From Hypsibius dujardini (Eukaryota; Tardigrada; Eutardigrada; Parachela; Hypsibiidae), in NCBI GenBank assembly GCA_001579985.1, contig LRSR01014431.1, positions 1 to 38,222 of the forward strand: a stretch of 38,222 bases of DNA, written 5' to 3'. Under the pieces are notes generated by a model. It made no database searches. It was given only the letters and a program-made list of their open reading frames with translations, and was not told the origin of the DNA. Positions 23,284 through 33,329 of this stretch are shown piece after piece; within the stretch, counting starts at the first letter, position 1; each line of letters opens with the position of its first letter. Made by a program: the position numbers and the translations under genes.

Positions 23284-24924
23284 TTAGGTTTCATTTTCTG
23301 ATGCAATCTGAAAATCAGGCAAACGGCTATCCGAATTTCGTCCCGTACTAATTACAAGGCGAGGATTGAAAGTCATCGGGGAGAAAAAATTGAACTCTTC
23401 AGATTCCTCCACGGGTTCCCCATGATCGCCGTAGCTGATGGCTTCCTGAACCGTAACTGTCCTTTCATTTGCCACGGCTCGGGAGGGTGTGGCGCGATCA
23501 GTCAGGGAGCGGAGGTAGTAGCGATGAATGCGATTAAGGAGTCCGAGAGTACCAAAAAGTTCTGTTATTTTTCGGCACGTAGAAGCAAGCTCAACGGGAT
23601 CGGCAATGCGACGTTTGAGGGTGTGAATCAACACGTCGCCGTAATATTTATGGATGAGTTCTCCCTGGGTTCGTCGCCCACTTCCTGTGGTTCGCATAGT
23701 TCGGACTGTGACGAGTGAGAAATACGCGTACACACATGTATGAGAAGGTGAGTCCATTGATTCCAGCTGTTGTTCGAATTGTTAATATTTATTACCTGGC
23801 TCCAACATGATCACAATTAGTAGTAGGTAATGCTCGGTCTGAAATTTCAAGATATTTTCACTACACCGTTCCACTGGTTAATATGAGTGAAAAGGTAGCA
23901 GCGTACCTGTGTAAGTCCAATTTCTTTGAATTGTTTCAAAAACTGCTGAAAGAAGCGAAGAAGTTCCGGCTCCGCTATCGAGTGCTGCCATTTGTTTGTC
24001 CAATGGTACTCCATCAACGGGCCAATTTTCACGAACGTCTCTTGCTCAGTAATATAAGGCGATTGGTGAATCCACAACATTGTATTTAAATATAAATAAA
24101 ATATTCAATAAATTTAATCACTGGTGAAGCTTATTTAAGTAAGCATAATTTATTTATAAATTAATCAAAAGCCGCTTTTGGGTCACTGAAATATCTTTTT
24201 AAATATATTTAAGCAACACTAATCTAATAGGCATTTGGGTCAGAAATTGTTATGCTTCTTAGTTAAATCAGCAGATTCTCCTCGAGCTAACAAAATAAAG
24301 TGTTTACTAACAAGCCAGAAGGTCAGCCATTTCCATCCGACCGTGATGTTGCGCTTAGTCAGCATGTCCAACTCGAGGACCCCCGGCAGACTGACAGCGA
24401 ATTTCAGCTGACGAACCACACTGTCGCTGGTGAAGAACCGTAGAGCTTCCCATATTGTATCCAGTGAGGTATTTGGTTGATACTATACACAAGTACAACG
24501 GGATAATCTTCATTAATTCATTAATTCAAACAGATTAAACAAAATGTCGAATCGTAAGAACGAAAAAGATAAAACGTACCGGAACTTCGCCTCGCTGTAA
24601 CGCCTGATGCATACACGCACTCCAGGTTCTAATCTGATTGCCAAACACTTTATCTACCGCGTACTCCACGGACTGAACCGTTCGACCCATCCGGTAGGCG
24701 TAGTTGTCCATCACGTCAAGATAATCCTGACGGAAACTCAGAACACTGCGTTCGGGAGTCCAATAATGATGATGGCCATGATAACCCTGGCCATGCAGAA
24801 TAGATTTCTCTTCCTTTTCGACCAGTTCGTACATCTGTTCCGGAAAATAGTGCTGTTGTTGCTCAATTGTATTGTGAACGGATGGTTTATAGTAGTGATA
24901 TTCCTGCTTTATAAATGGGTCCAT
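23284..24924 (-). CDS. DBD-less nuclear-receptor ligand-binding-domain protein, copy A
   Basis: Proposed exons: 24924-24580, 24482-24312, 24071-23907, 23838-23796, 23705-23284 (381 aa). Residues about 90-290 read as a nuclear-receptor LBD. The helix 3-5 signature is RQLKFAVSLPG...LTKRNITVGWKWL. The helix 7-8 segment FKEIGLTQTEHYLLLIVIML matches the f.el.Ld.tEyalLkai.l pattern. A basic helix 9-10 follows (NRIHRYYLRSL), then VTVQEAI, near-canonical for an AF-2 core. There is no C4 zinc-finger domain in the N-terminal exon or in the 670 bp upstream, so DNA binding by itself is unlikely; DAX1/SHP-type cofactor receptors are the known parallel. Exon 3 lacks an AG acceptor (GG at 24073-24072), so the copy may be decaying or spliced differently. 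It has a tandem paralogue at 25597-27468. Confidence 0.6.
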
Positions 24925-25596
24925 GCTTGCATTTTAGCATCAGTTGCGTATTTCTCCTCGATTCCGTCAAACTATATTCGATTACACATAGACTAATGAT
25001 TGCAGTTTTGCCGGTAAGAAATTTCCACACGGTATCAGTTTAGGAACTGTTTTTTGGTTCTGGAAACCGCTCAGATGCTGGCTTTTGTTCACTTGCCGGG
25101 AGAATTGCAGATGGAAATTAGATACGACCTTCACAATGCAAATAATATGTTACCTTCTAACTTTGCATAAAAATAAGCAGTCCAGCCGGGGACCCAACTT
25201 CGAAGGTTGTCAAAAAATGATGCTATATGCCAGGGGTAAAATATTCAAGCGCCATGGACTTATGACAACTGACACGTCGGATAGTGCGCAAGTTGCAAAA
25301 TGAACAGGGAAAGTTTGTTCTCTGTACCACAACGCAAAAATATTGCCGATTAGTTGATCGATGAAAGTATATATATATATACGTGCCGAGTAACCATCTT
25401 CATCAAGATCCAAGTTTGTTCAGGTTGGATATATTACTTACTATCACGGCGGGCATTGTTAGGTAAGTACGCTACTGTTCAAACAGTTGTTATTGGATCC
25501 TCATGATATTAAGTATTTAATAAACAAAAAAGCCACAAAATAGTAAGTGGAAGCCAGAAGACGCTGGCAGATATACTTCTTTAAGAGTAGCTGCAT
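24925..25596. other. Spacer between the two LBD paralogues
   Basis: Contains the promoter of copy A and the 3' UTR of copy B. It has a short TA run near 25366-25382. Checked for a missing DNA-binding-domain exon: no cysteine-rich frame is present. Confidence 0.45.
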
Positions 25597-27468
25597 TCAA
25601 AAGAGATTTGAGTTGAAGGTCAGTGGACATGAGGCATTAACGGCATCCAAATTGTTTGCTAGATCGTCCGAGTATATGCTAGACGTCAGAGCATCATGAA
25701 CCGTAACAGGTCCCTGGTTTGAAATTGCTCGATAGGGGATGCTCCCATTGGACAGGTTCCTCAAATAATGTCGATGAATGCGGCGAAGTGATCGGAGTGC
25801 GGATTCGCGAAATTCTGTCAACTTTCGGCACACTACGGCTGATTCAGCGGAACCCAATGCCCGACTCTTGAGAGCGTAGAAAAACACATCAGCATAATGA
25901 CGATACAGCACCTCGCTCTTTGTCTTCTTCCCGCTCAATCCTGCGCTAGCACCTCCAGTCGACGCTTTTACTAAACATAAGTAACAGTCTGCATAAAATA
26001 AATTTAAAAAAAGCAAAATATTATATATAATACACGATAACCGAATCATTTTTTTTCACCGAATCAAATAAAATCTAAAAGATAAGTACTGAAGCAAAAT
26101 AAATTGCAGTCAAATTACGTACCTGGTTCAAGCAATGTTACGATGAGAAAGAGATAGGTCTCCGTCTGAAAAATCAATGATTCACTTCGACGATTGAATT
26201 GAGCTGTCGGATGGGCGTAGATCATTAGAATTCGAATCTCTTCACAAACCTGATTTAACCCAATGTCTCGGAATTTCACGAAAACCGAGTAAAAATAAGA
26301 CAGTAGTTCAGGTTCTGCTATTTGCCTCAACCATTTACTGGACAAGCGGTGCTCCAGGCTCGGTCCGATCATGAGGAAAGTTTCCTTTTCTGTAGCGTAA
26401 GGTGACATATGAATCTGCAATGCATATTCCACCGAAATTAACAACTGTCGTGGTAATTAATTAATATGGTAAAGTCTGCCGGAGTACTGATACGGAGGGA
26501 ACTTACCAAGAAAAATGCTAACCATTTCCATCCAACAGCAACATTGCTTTTTGTGAGTTCGTCAAAGTCTTCGAGTCCAGGTAGCAGAGCTGCAAACTTA
26601 AGCTGCCGCGCAAGACTATCGCTCGTGAAGTGCCGGAGCTCGAGACCATCCTTGTCCACGGTCAATGAAGAAGCATCTGGTCTTATTTCCTAACGCAATT
26701 AATAAAAATTGTTTTTTCTTTATTTAAGTGTTTGAAACAACCTCTTTAGAATATGTTTCACCATGATAAATTGTTACATATTTCTCATTATCCATCCCGT
26801 CGCCATCAATATGCACGGAGTCCGTCCTCTTCCTATAGTCAGCCCTTCTACTGGCCTAAAATTACAGCGGAGCACGCAGCGCATATATCGAACTAAATTT
26901 GACTTAATCTGTTGCCATCCCAAATGTAATTTTAATTTATTGGCACCAGAGAAATATTTTTTTGGAGATCGAGAAGTCTGGAGCTCGCTGTATGTGTACC
27001 TCGGAATATAACTGCAAGATGTTTGTATGATCCCAAATCGGTTTCAACTTCAATACTAGATGGAAAGGTTTAAAAGAAATTTACATCATAGTATACAAAA
27101 ATTGATGATGAGCACTGACTGATTTTATGCCGGAAAACGGACGACTAGGAAGGGGCCGGACGGTCTCGCACAACAATAAAAACTGAAAAAACTGGCCACA
27201 CCTTGGGTTTCTTGTGGGATTGGGCGGAGTCCATGCGACTTTTCCAGGCCTGTACTTGATCGCCAAACACTTTGTCCACCGCGAGCTCGACCGACTGGAC
27301 CGTTTGAACTATGCGAGCGGCGTATTTGTCCATCATGTTTGCATAGCCGATTTGGAAGGCTACAATTCGCGGTGCGTTTCGCTGCTGCTGGCATTGAGGA
27401 TGAAGGGTGCGGTCGGATTCTCCCTTTTTCGCTGGGATGCCAAGCACCTTGCACAGGGCCGACTCCAT
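25597..27468 (-). CDS. DBD-less nuclear-receptor ligand-binding-domain protein, copy B
   Basis: Exons 27468-27202, 26689-26507, 26414-26250, 26165-26123, 25970-25597 (343 aa), all with GT-AG sites. Intron phases equal those of copy A, and exons 3 and 4 have identical lengths (165 and 43 nt). Shared blocks include QSVELAVDKVFGDQ, FTSDSLARQLKFAALLPG, SNVAVGWKWLAFF, IAEPELLSYF, the helix 7-8 segment FRDIGLNQTETYLFLIVTLL and RRIHRHYLRNL. Exon 3 is 29/55 identical to copy A by hand alignment. The AF-2-like segment is VTVHDAL, with Asp in place of the usual Glu. Both proteins end with a related tail, (S/C)P(M/L)TFN. No DNA-binding domain is visible. The LBD assignment rests on pattern matching, not a database search. 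Confidence 0.62.
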
Positions 27469-27905
27469 GCCTCACCGTCACCGCTATAGATGTAGGTACA
27501 CCGGCTTTTACTCAGCAGGCACAGAATATAGTCAGCTGGTTTGCAGGCATAGGACTGGTTTGCAGTTGACAGGTAGCTTAATATATAAATAATAAAGAAT
27601 TTTTTGCCAAGCAGTGCTGCTTGGCAAAAAAATCGAGAGGAACGTTGCAGCAACGGATATACAATTAAAGAACTTGCAACATACAAGTAACCGATGTAAG
27701 GGAAATGTTATTGTTTTTATAGAGATATATGATGATGTTAACTGGCTTGTCTGGTGTTCGACATCTTCAATCTACCGAAGCTTTTTTTATTGGCTGAGTG
27801 TCTGGCTCCATCCCATGTCAGATTTTTGTCTGTAATAGTCGAGTAAATGTTCTCGTAAACTATTTTGACCGGCTGATAGCATGGGAAGGCTGCCGCTTTA
27901 ACCGG

Positions 27906-28133
27906 TCAAAGTTTGCCCGACCCTGGGGAGGAGGCATTGTATAGTGCCTCCACACACAGACACAGTACCGGTACATGTATTCCGTGCACTGGCGTTCTTG
28001 CTGCGTTGCACTCATACAACATGTGGCAATTTTGTCCGGACCGATATCGAGCCACCTGATTTTGCTGGCGTCGTGGCTCGCACTTGGTCCAGGAAAAATT
28101 GCTGCCACATGTGTAACGCACGTGGATCTTGCA
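27906..28133 (-). CDS. Possible terminal exon of a cysteine-rich secreted protein
   Basis: A GC-rich island read on the minus strand starts after a GT-rich acceptor (TAG at 28136-28134) and stays open for 75 codons to TGA at 27908-27906. It has regularly placed cysteines (YTCGSNFSWTKCEP, NCHMLYEC) and ends with GIHVPVLCLCV. The V-P-V-x-C-x-C ending recalls the C terminus of IL-17-type cystine-knot cytokines, but the upstream cysteine spacing is not diagnostic and no upstream exon was found. The other strand is also open over part of this stretch. Speculative. Confidence 0.2.
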   Translation of the reverse strand, partial: CKIHVRYTCGSNFSWTKCEPRRQQNQVARYRSGQNCHMLYECNAARTPVHGIHVPVLCLCVEALYNASSPGSGKL

Positions 28134-28135
28134 CT

Positions 28136-28153
28136 ACACACACACACACACAC
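28136..28153 (+). repeat. CA microsatellite
   Basis: Uninterrupted CA units next to the possible Cys-rich exon; on the minus strand it supplies the GT-rich stretch before its acceptor. Confidence 0.85.
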
Positions 28154-31119
28154 AAAATTATGTTCCGCGCTTGTACAACCGAGCACACCATAAGTTGGGG
28201 CCTATGCAAAAGCAGTATGTGCGAAACTGTAAGTTGGAAACGTGGTTTTTCTAACCTTTTGTATAAATTACTCACAAATTTGCGCACATGAATAAAAACA
28301 TAAAAAATTATTTCGCTCACCACCAATCAACTTACGGAATTGTATTTTAATTTTTATAAAAAAATATTGCCATGATGATACGGTAGTCCTTACAATTTGG
28401 AACCATGCAGGAGCCCTCTTGATAAGGCCAGGGGTGGGCAAAAGGGCAAATGCATTTTTTCAAAATTTTATCGAAAATTCGGCCGGTGAATCTGATTATT
28501 TTGAAACTTGTGGAGGGGGTGTGGATTTTGATTTCTAAGTGCCCCCCCGGATTTTCAAACATTTTAAAGAATTTCAGTTTTTCGTTCGAATTTGAGGCTT
28601 TTTGGGGTCCAATATAAGCTCCCTATTGACGAATACAAATGAGAGGTTCAAAAAATTATAAAACGGTCGAAATATCATGAAAAATACTGATGTTTTTAAA
28701 AAGGTTTTGAAATCCCGCGGAGCCCCTGGAAATCAGATCCCTTATAAGTTTCAAATGATCAATTGCAAGAACAAAAGACCGCATTCTGGGTTTAATGTTC
28801 AAAATAAAGTATTTTCCCCCTTTACTAACCCCTTGGCCCCACCATAAGGGGTCCTGGTTCCGACTTATAGGGACTCTAAACGAGTCACTGACTGTGTTGT
28901 GACTATTGAGTTAAAAACAGGTTATTAGTAACGTGCACCACCTAGTCAATGATAAGTGCAAATAGAATTTGAGTGTTGGACCGTTGTACCAGTGAAAGAG
29001 TGGGTGGGTGGTGCATAGTCGGAGCGGGAGGGTACGTGTCGTTATGGGCTAATATATGGGACTCTGAGTGAGATCCTGACCGAGCCGGTGTAGAGTAACA
29101 AAAAGTTAAACGGACTGGTAAAAGTTCGGTATCGGTCCGCAACCCTCTTCAGTTTGCCACTGGTCTGCAGACGTCTGTAACTGATCCGTTTAGCTTTTCA
29201 CATTTTATCACCTTTTGACATTTTACCTGTATATCTTCAGCGTTCCAGTTCGCCCCATCTGTGCGATACATGTCTACGCAGAATGCCATGGGATTTACAT
29301 GAAATTACTAATCTAAATTAATCAAAACTGCCTACCGGGGTCGAGCGTCATACTGTTATTGTCATGCAGAAAATGTTTAGCTGATTAAAATGATTACAGC
29401 AACGACGACCCAGCAGGTGAGGGCTGTAACAACGACCCTCTCCCTTGAGACGCGTGCGACCCACGCGATATGTTGTTTATTATCATTGTAGTTCCCCATT
29501 CCAAGGATAGGTAGTGCACCATGCAACCTGTATGCAATGCACTCCGCTCGCACGGGAACGACAGATGTAGCAGACAGTGCCAAACACCACTTCCTCACGC
29601 TTTGGACTATATATGTCCAATATTTTCAAAGCATGACTTGAGAAGATTTTCAGAGAAGGAATCTAGAATGTCTCCGCTTTATATTTTATCGATAGAGCTA
29701 TATTATGATAATTTTCAAAATTAATTTCATCTGTCAAAATATGAAAACGTTTTTTCGGTAGAATTTCAAAGCTGGGAACCTATTCCGATCCACTAGCAAT
29801 GCCAAGCACTGTCTACTTTGCCATATAATTGAGAGCACATTTTTGGACATTCTTCGGTCCAAAATTTAACTTGCAATCTATTGGTGTTAACAGAAACAAC
29901 TTAAAGGATACTTTACGGAGTTACGTGTATGCTGTAAACGGGCCAATTCAGACATAATACCCACAATTGTTTCCGATTCCCTGAGGTCTTGGCTACCAAG
30001 CTTCGTCCGTCCACTAAACCCAAAATATTTTTCTGTACATAAAATTGATTCGAAAAGAGTTTTCAAACCGGATATTTTCCCATTTACGTCATTCACTGAA
30101 TAGGGGAATACGGTAGATAAGAACAAGGTAGTGTGGCCTGAAATAGGTCGGGTTCCGCCTACTACAGCTACCACGTCTAATTATGTCGTCTTTTGCATCT
30201 GCCGAATAGCTTTTATAACTTAATTATTCGAACCTGCGTCAATATCCACGGCACGTCTCACGTGAGCAAACCAATTGAAAAGGTCTCAATGCACCGGTAT
30301 ACAAGAAATTTCTCTTTAATTTTGAGTGAGTAATTTTCCTCGTAAGATAATCTCATTGGTACTTGTAGTGCTTATACGATCGATATCCGGTGGTTTTCTC
30401 CTTGTCAGTCGGCCAAATGGATTCTTGTTACTTACAACACACGATATTCCCGTTGCAAGCATTCTCAAGCATATTTGATTACTGCGATATCATGTTTTTG
30501 TTGTTGGAAGTGGTGCGTCTCACCGTCTTGCAAAATTGAATCACTCAACAGCGGAGTTTGTCGATCACACATACACAACACAATAGTGTCATTTTTCGAC
30601 GTTTGGGGGCTATGGAATGCATGAAAATTTAATATCCCTCCCTGCTCACAAAAGGACACTTAACTGGGTACCTCATTCATGTACTACATAGTACCCTTTC
30701 CTAGAACCGTGAAATTCCCCAAGCTTCTAGTGCGTATACACACCCCTAGAAGCATGACTGCCTCTGTGTGAACTAATGTTACTGGACTGGGCCAAGACAG
30801 GCAATCGATTTGACGGTGTTATTCAACAGAAATGCAACCCTCCCGAAAAACACTATCCAAAATACGGTTAAATTTACTGTCTTAAATACCGTTCCATATG
30901 GCGTAACAAAGCAGCTTGTAACCCTTTTTAGTCCCTGAAGTAAAAAGATGACCAAACGGAGTATCATTTCTGACACCAATTTTATTGGGACTTTGAAGTT
31001 TTCCCAGAGTAAGTTTGAAAAGTCCAGAAATGGAGAAAATCTTATCGATTTCAATAGTTTTATCAAGCACAGAGTTTAAAAATACTTGCAGTGTTGGTAA
31101 AGAACGAGTACAGTGCCAA

Positions 31120-31370
31120 TTGACCATTGGTCAGCCGTTTTGGTAGTCAAAGTACCTCCCTGATTGGGAATTTTATTCCTTCATTTATTGTGAGTTCGTT
31201 AGCTCCGCGGTATGAGCTCTGCCTCAAGTTAGAAGGGCAGCGGTTCAGTTACCGGACGAATGCTTCTTTCCATTTTGTTCTCACCCCTGGGGCAGATTGG
31301 TTATGCCAAGTGATACCTAATCAATTTTTTATCAAGGAGGGAGCATTTGGGTAAGACTGACCATAGGTCA
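31120..31370 (+). repeat. SINE-like unit with tRNA-like head, bounded by TGACC/GGTCA palindromes
   Basis: The segment 31193-31262 folds as a degraded tRNA: acceptor arms AGTTCGT and ACGAATG pair (6 of 7 with a wobble), D-arm GCTC/GAGC, anticodon-stem CTGCC/GGCAG with an oversized 12-nt loop, and a T-arm with a weak B-box (GGTTCAGTTAC). The missing variable loop and long anticodon loop argue against a working tRNA. Near-palindromes TGACCATTGGTCA (31121-31133) and TGACCATAGGTCA (31358-31370) bound the unit. Confidence 0.35.
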
Positions 31371-32890
31371 ACCAAGTGCGGCTCAGTCCAGAATTAAAAC
31401 TGTTTTTGCATCCAATTTTGGAATGCAATTATGGATTCATTTTGGTATGAACAAAAAGATAGACTGCTAAATTGTAAGGTACCGTGGTACCGTATTGAGA
31501 ACCATAAAGGATTTTAATTAAGATTCGAATAAATGTCATTTTTTTCGCCAGGGCAACTTACAGTGATTTCAGTTTCCAATGTACACGCACTACTTTGCCC
31601 GATGTCCATGGCAGCTTTCTCTTATGTGTGTTTTTTTTTCATCGAACTGTTTTTGCCGTTTTTACTTTGGTAGGCCATGCATATATTACTCGGGAAAACC
31701 ACCAGGACTAAGCTCATGCATGATGCAAACCATTATGAAGAGATCTGGAGTTAAAGCCGTCTGATCGATGATTTAACAAGTGAAAACCGTGTTCTATTCA
31801 AACTAATTTACTAAAAGCCTTTAGTTAAACCTAAAAATAAATCGAGATTCAATTTGACACATTGCTGTGAGTGGAAGAGAAAATACTGGTAAACAAGTCC
31901 GGGAAAAAAGCCGAAACAGCGCTGCAGCAATAATCAGAATTGAGACCGTATTGGTGCGCCACTGCTCTCTTTTTCGATTAAATTTTTTACGATGTTCCTT
32001 TTAATCGGAAAATTGTTACTGAAGTTCTTTAGTAAATTTTAAAAATGAGTCTGCGTTCTGGAAAATATTGGTTGGGATAACTTAAAACTTTCTAATGCAT
32101 CAATCAATCAGCCCCGGTACATACCACATAAAGTGGCGCGGGAAGTCATTTCTTCCATATTTTTTTCTGAAACCGCAGATGTGATTTCCAGGCCGAGAGC
32201 TTAATATAAAATTTTGATATATGGACAGGTATTGCGGGGAAAAACCACGCCGATTGGAGGGGAAAGTTCCGTTCTTGCCAAAGTAAACACAAAAGAATGA
32301 TTGTTTCTCGCCATCATATCGAAAAGGCTTCTGGGAAATCATTTGACATCGTGTGAGAAAGGTAGCAGACTAGCTGCAAGTACGACCCCACGCGATGGGC
32401 CCTTTGTGCATAATTTGCAATGCCAGTACGAAAAGCTGCAACATTTTGCATGAACGAGCAGTGCGAACCCGCGGGGAATCCGTGCGATCGTTAGCACAGA
32501 ATGAGGACCTACTCCAGCCAAGAGAGGGTATTACAAAAGTCCTGCATCGCCTCGATCTGTACCACCTGGCAGTTAAGGGGAGACCCCTCGGCCCAGTCAA
32601 TTACCTGTTATTGCGCCTGTGTTTTTGTCCCTCTCGCGATCCGCTGAGCACACGTTGCCTCCCAATGGTGACACGTGTGGGGAGGCTATGCGTCCCACCC
32701 GTCCCCGCATGTGTCAGACCAACATATACAATTCCTCATGAATCCTCATAAAAGATGGGAGCCCACACATTCACATATATACTCACTCAGAACTAGCTCC
32801 ATTTATGTACGTTACGGTGTACGGTTACAACCGGTATAGGTTGCATAAGCTCCCGAGTTATTACGCCCTCTCATTCTATCCTCGCGTAGT

Positions 32891-33073
32891 ATGCCGTGCA
32901 GGATCTCGGCCGCGGATTTCCGATTGAGGTGCACGCCTATTATAGTATATGAGGCCAGAGACCGCCCTTTAATAATTGCTCTTTCGTGTATCGTGTCTCT
33001 CCTGGCTCTCTCCGCAATCATGGCTGACAGGTGGCTTTATCCCGTTCATTCATGCCTCATTACGCTTCCCTAA
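32891..33073 (+). CDS. Small hydrophobic-helix frame upstream of the GPCR
   Basis: A 60-codon frame from ATG 32891 encodes a basic N terminus followed by one plausible membrane segment (LIIALSCIVSLLALSAIMA). It ends 257 bp before the GPCR start, so it could be an upstream frame in the GPCR leader, a micro-protein or chance. The opposite strand is also open across it. Not recognised. Confidence 0.15.
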   Translation: MPCRISAADFRLRCTPIIVYEARDRPLIIALSCIVSLLALSAIMADRWLYPVHSCLITLP

Positions 33074-33329
33074 ACATATTCGCAGGAGTTCGCGCTCCCC
33101 AACAGCGCAGCTCATTGTGAATCGACGCCGCCCTACTCAACTGTTTTTCGCAACCTTTTTTCTCTTTTTACAAAGTGAAACCTAATGCCTTTTTCATCTG
33201 ACGACTGAGCCACTCTTCTCTTTTCGCATTGTTTTGTTAGGCACATGTTGCAATTTTTGGAAGCGACTAAAGCTTATTCAGCTATCGTTTTTTTACCGTT
33301 TTGTTTTCTCATAATTTTTTATATTTAAT

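Larger units (their letters stand above)
27469..33329. other. Long intergenic region
   Basis: Mostly AT-rich and without genes I can support. Individual items inside it are listed separately: a possible Cys-rich exon at 27906-28133, a CA repeat at 28136-28153, a tRNA-like/SINE-like unit at 31120-31370, and a small membrane-type frame at 32891-33073. The GC-richer stretches near 29000-29160, 29390-29560 and 32380-32760 show only short, unrecognised frames. Confidence 0.45.

Noticed and set aside
27145-27569. Plus-strand frames over the copy B first exon
   Set aside because: Minus-strand reading aligns with the paralogue, including QSVE and AVDKVFG; the plus frames have no counterpart.
27860-28186. 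Nuclear-receptor DNA-binding domain upstream of copy B
   Set aside because: Cysteine spacing does not fit the two C4 modules of the receptor DNA-binding domain.
29377-30174. Minus-strand short frames
   Set aside because: No family resemblance or splice support; composition like surrounding spacer.
31193-31262. Functional tRNA gene
   Set aside because: The anticodon loop is 12 nt, there is no variable loop, and the T-stem has only 3 good pairs.
32395-32751. 118-codon plus-strand frame
   Set aside because: No recognisable motif; overlapping open frames on the other strand and no splice context.
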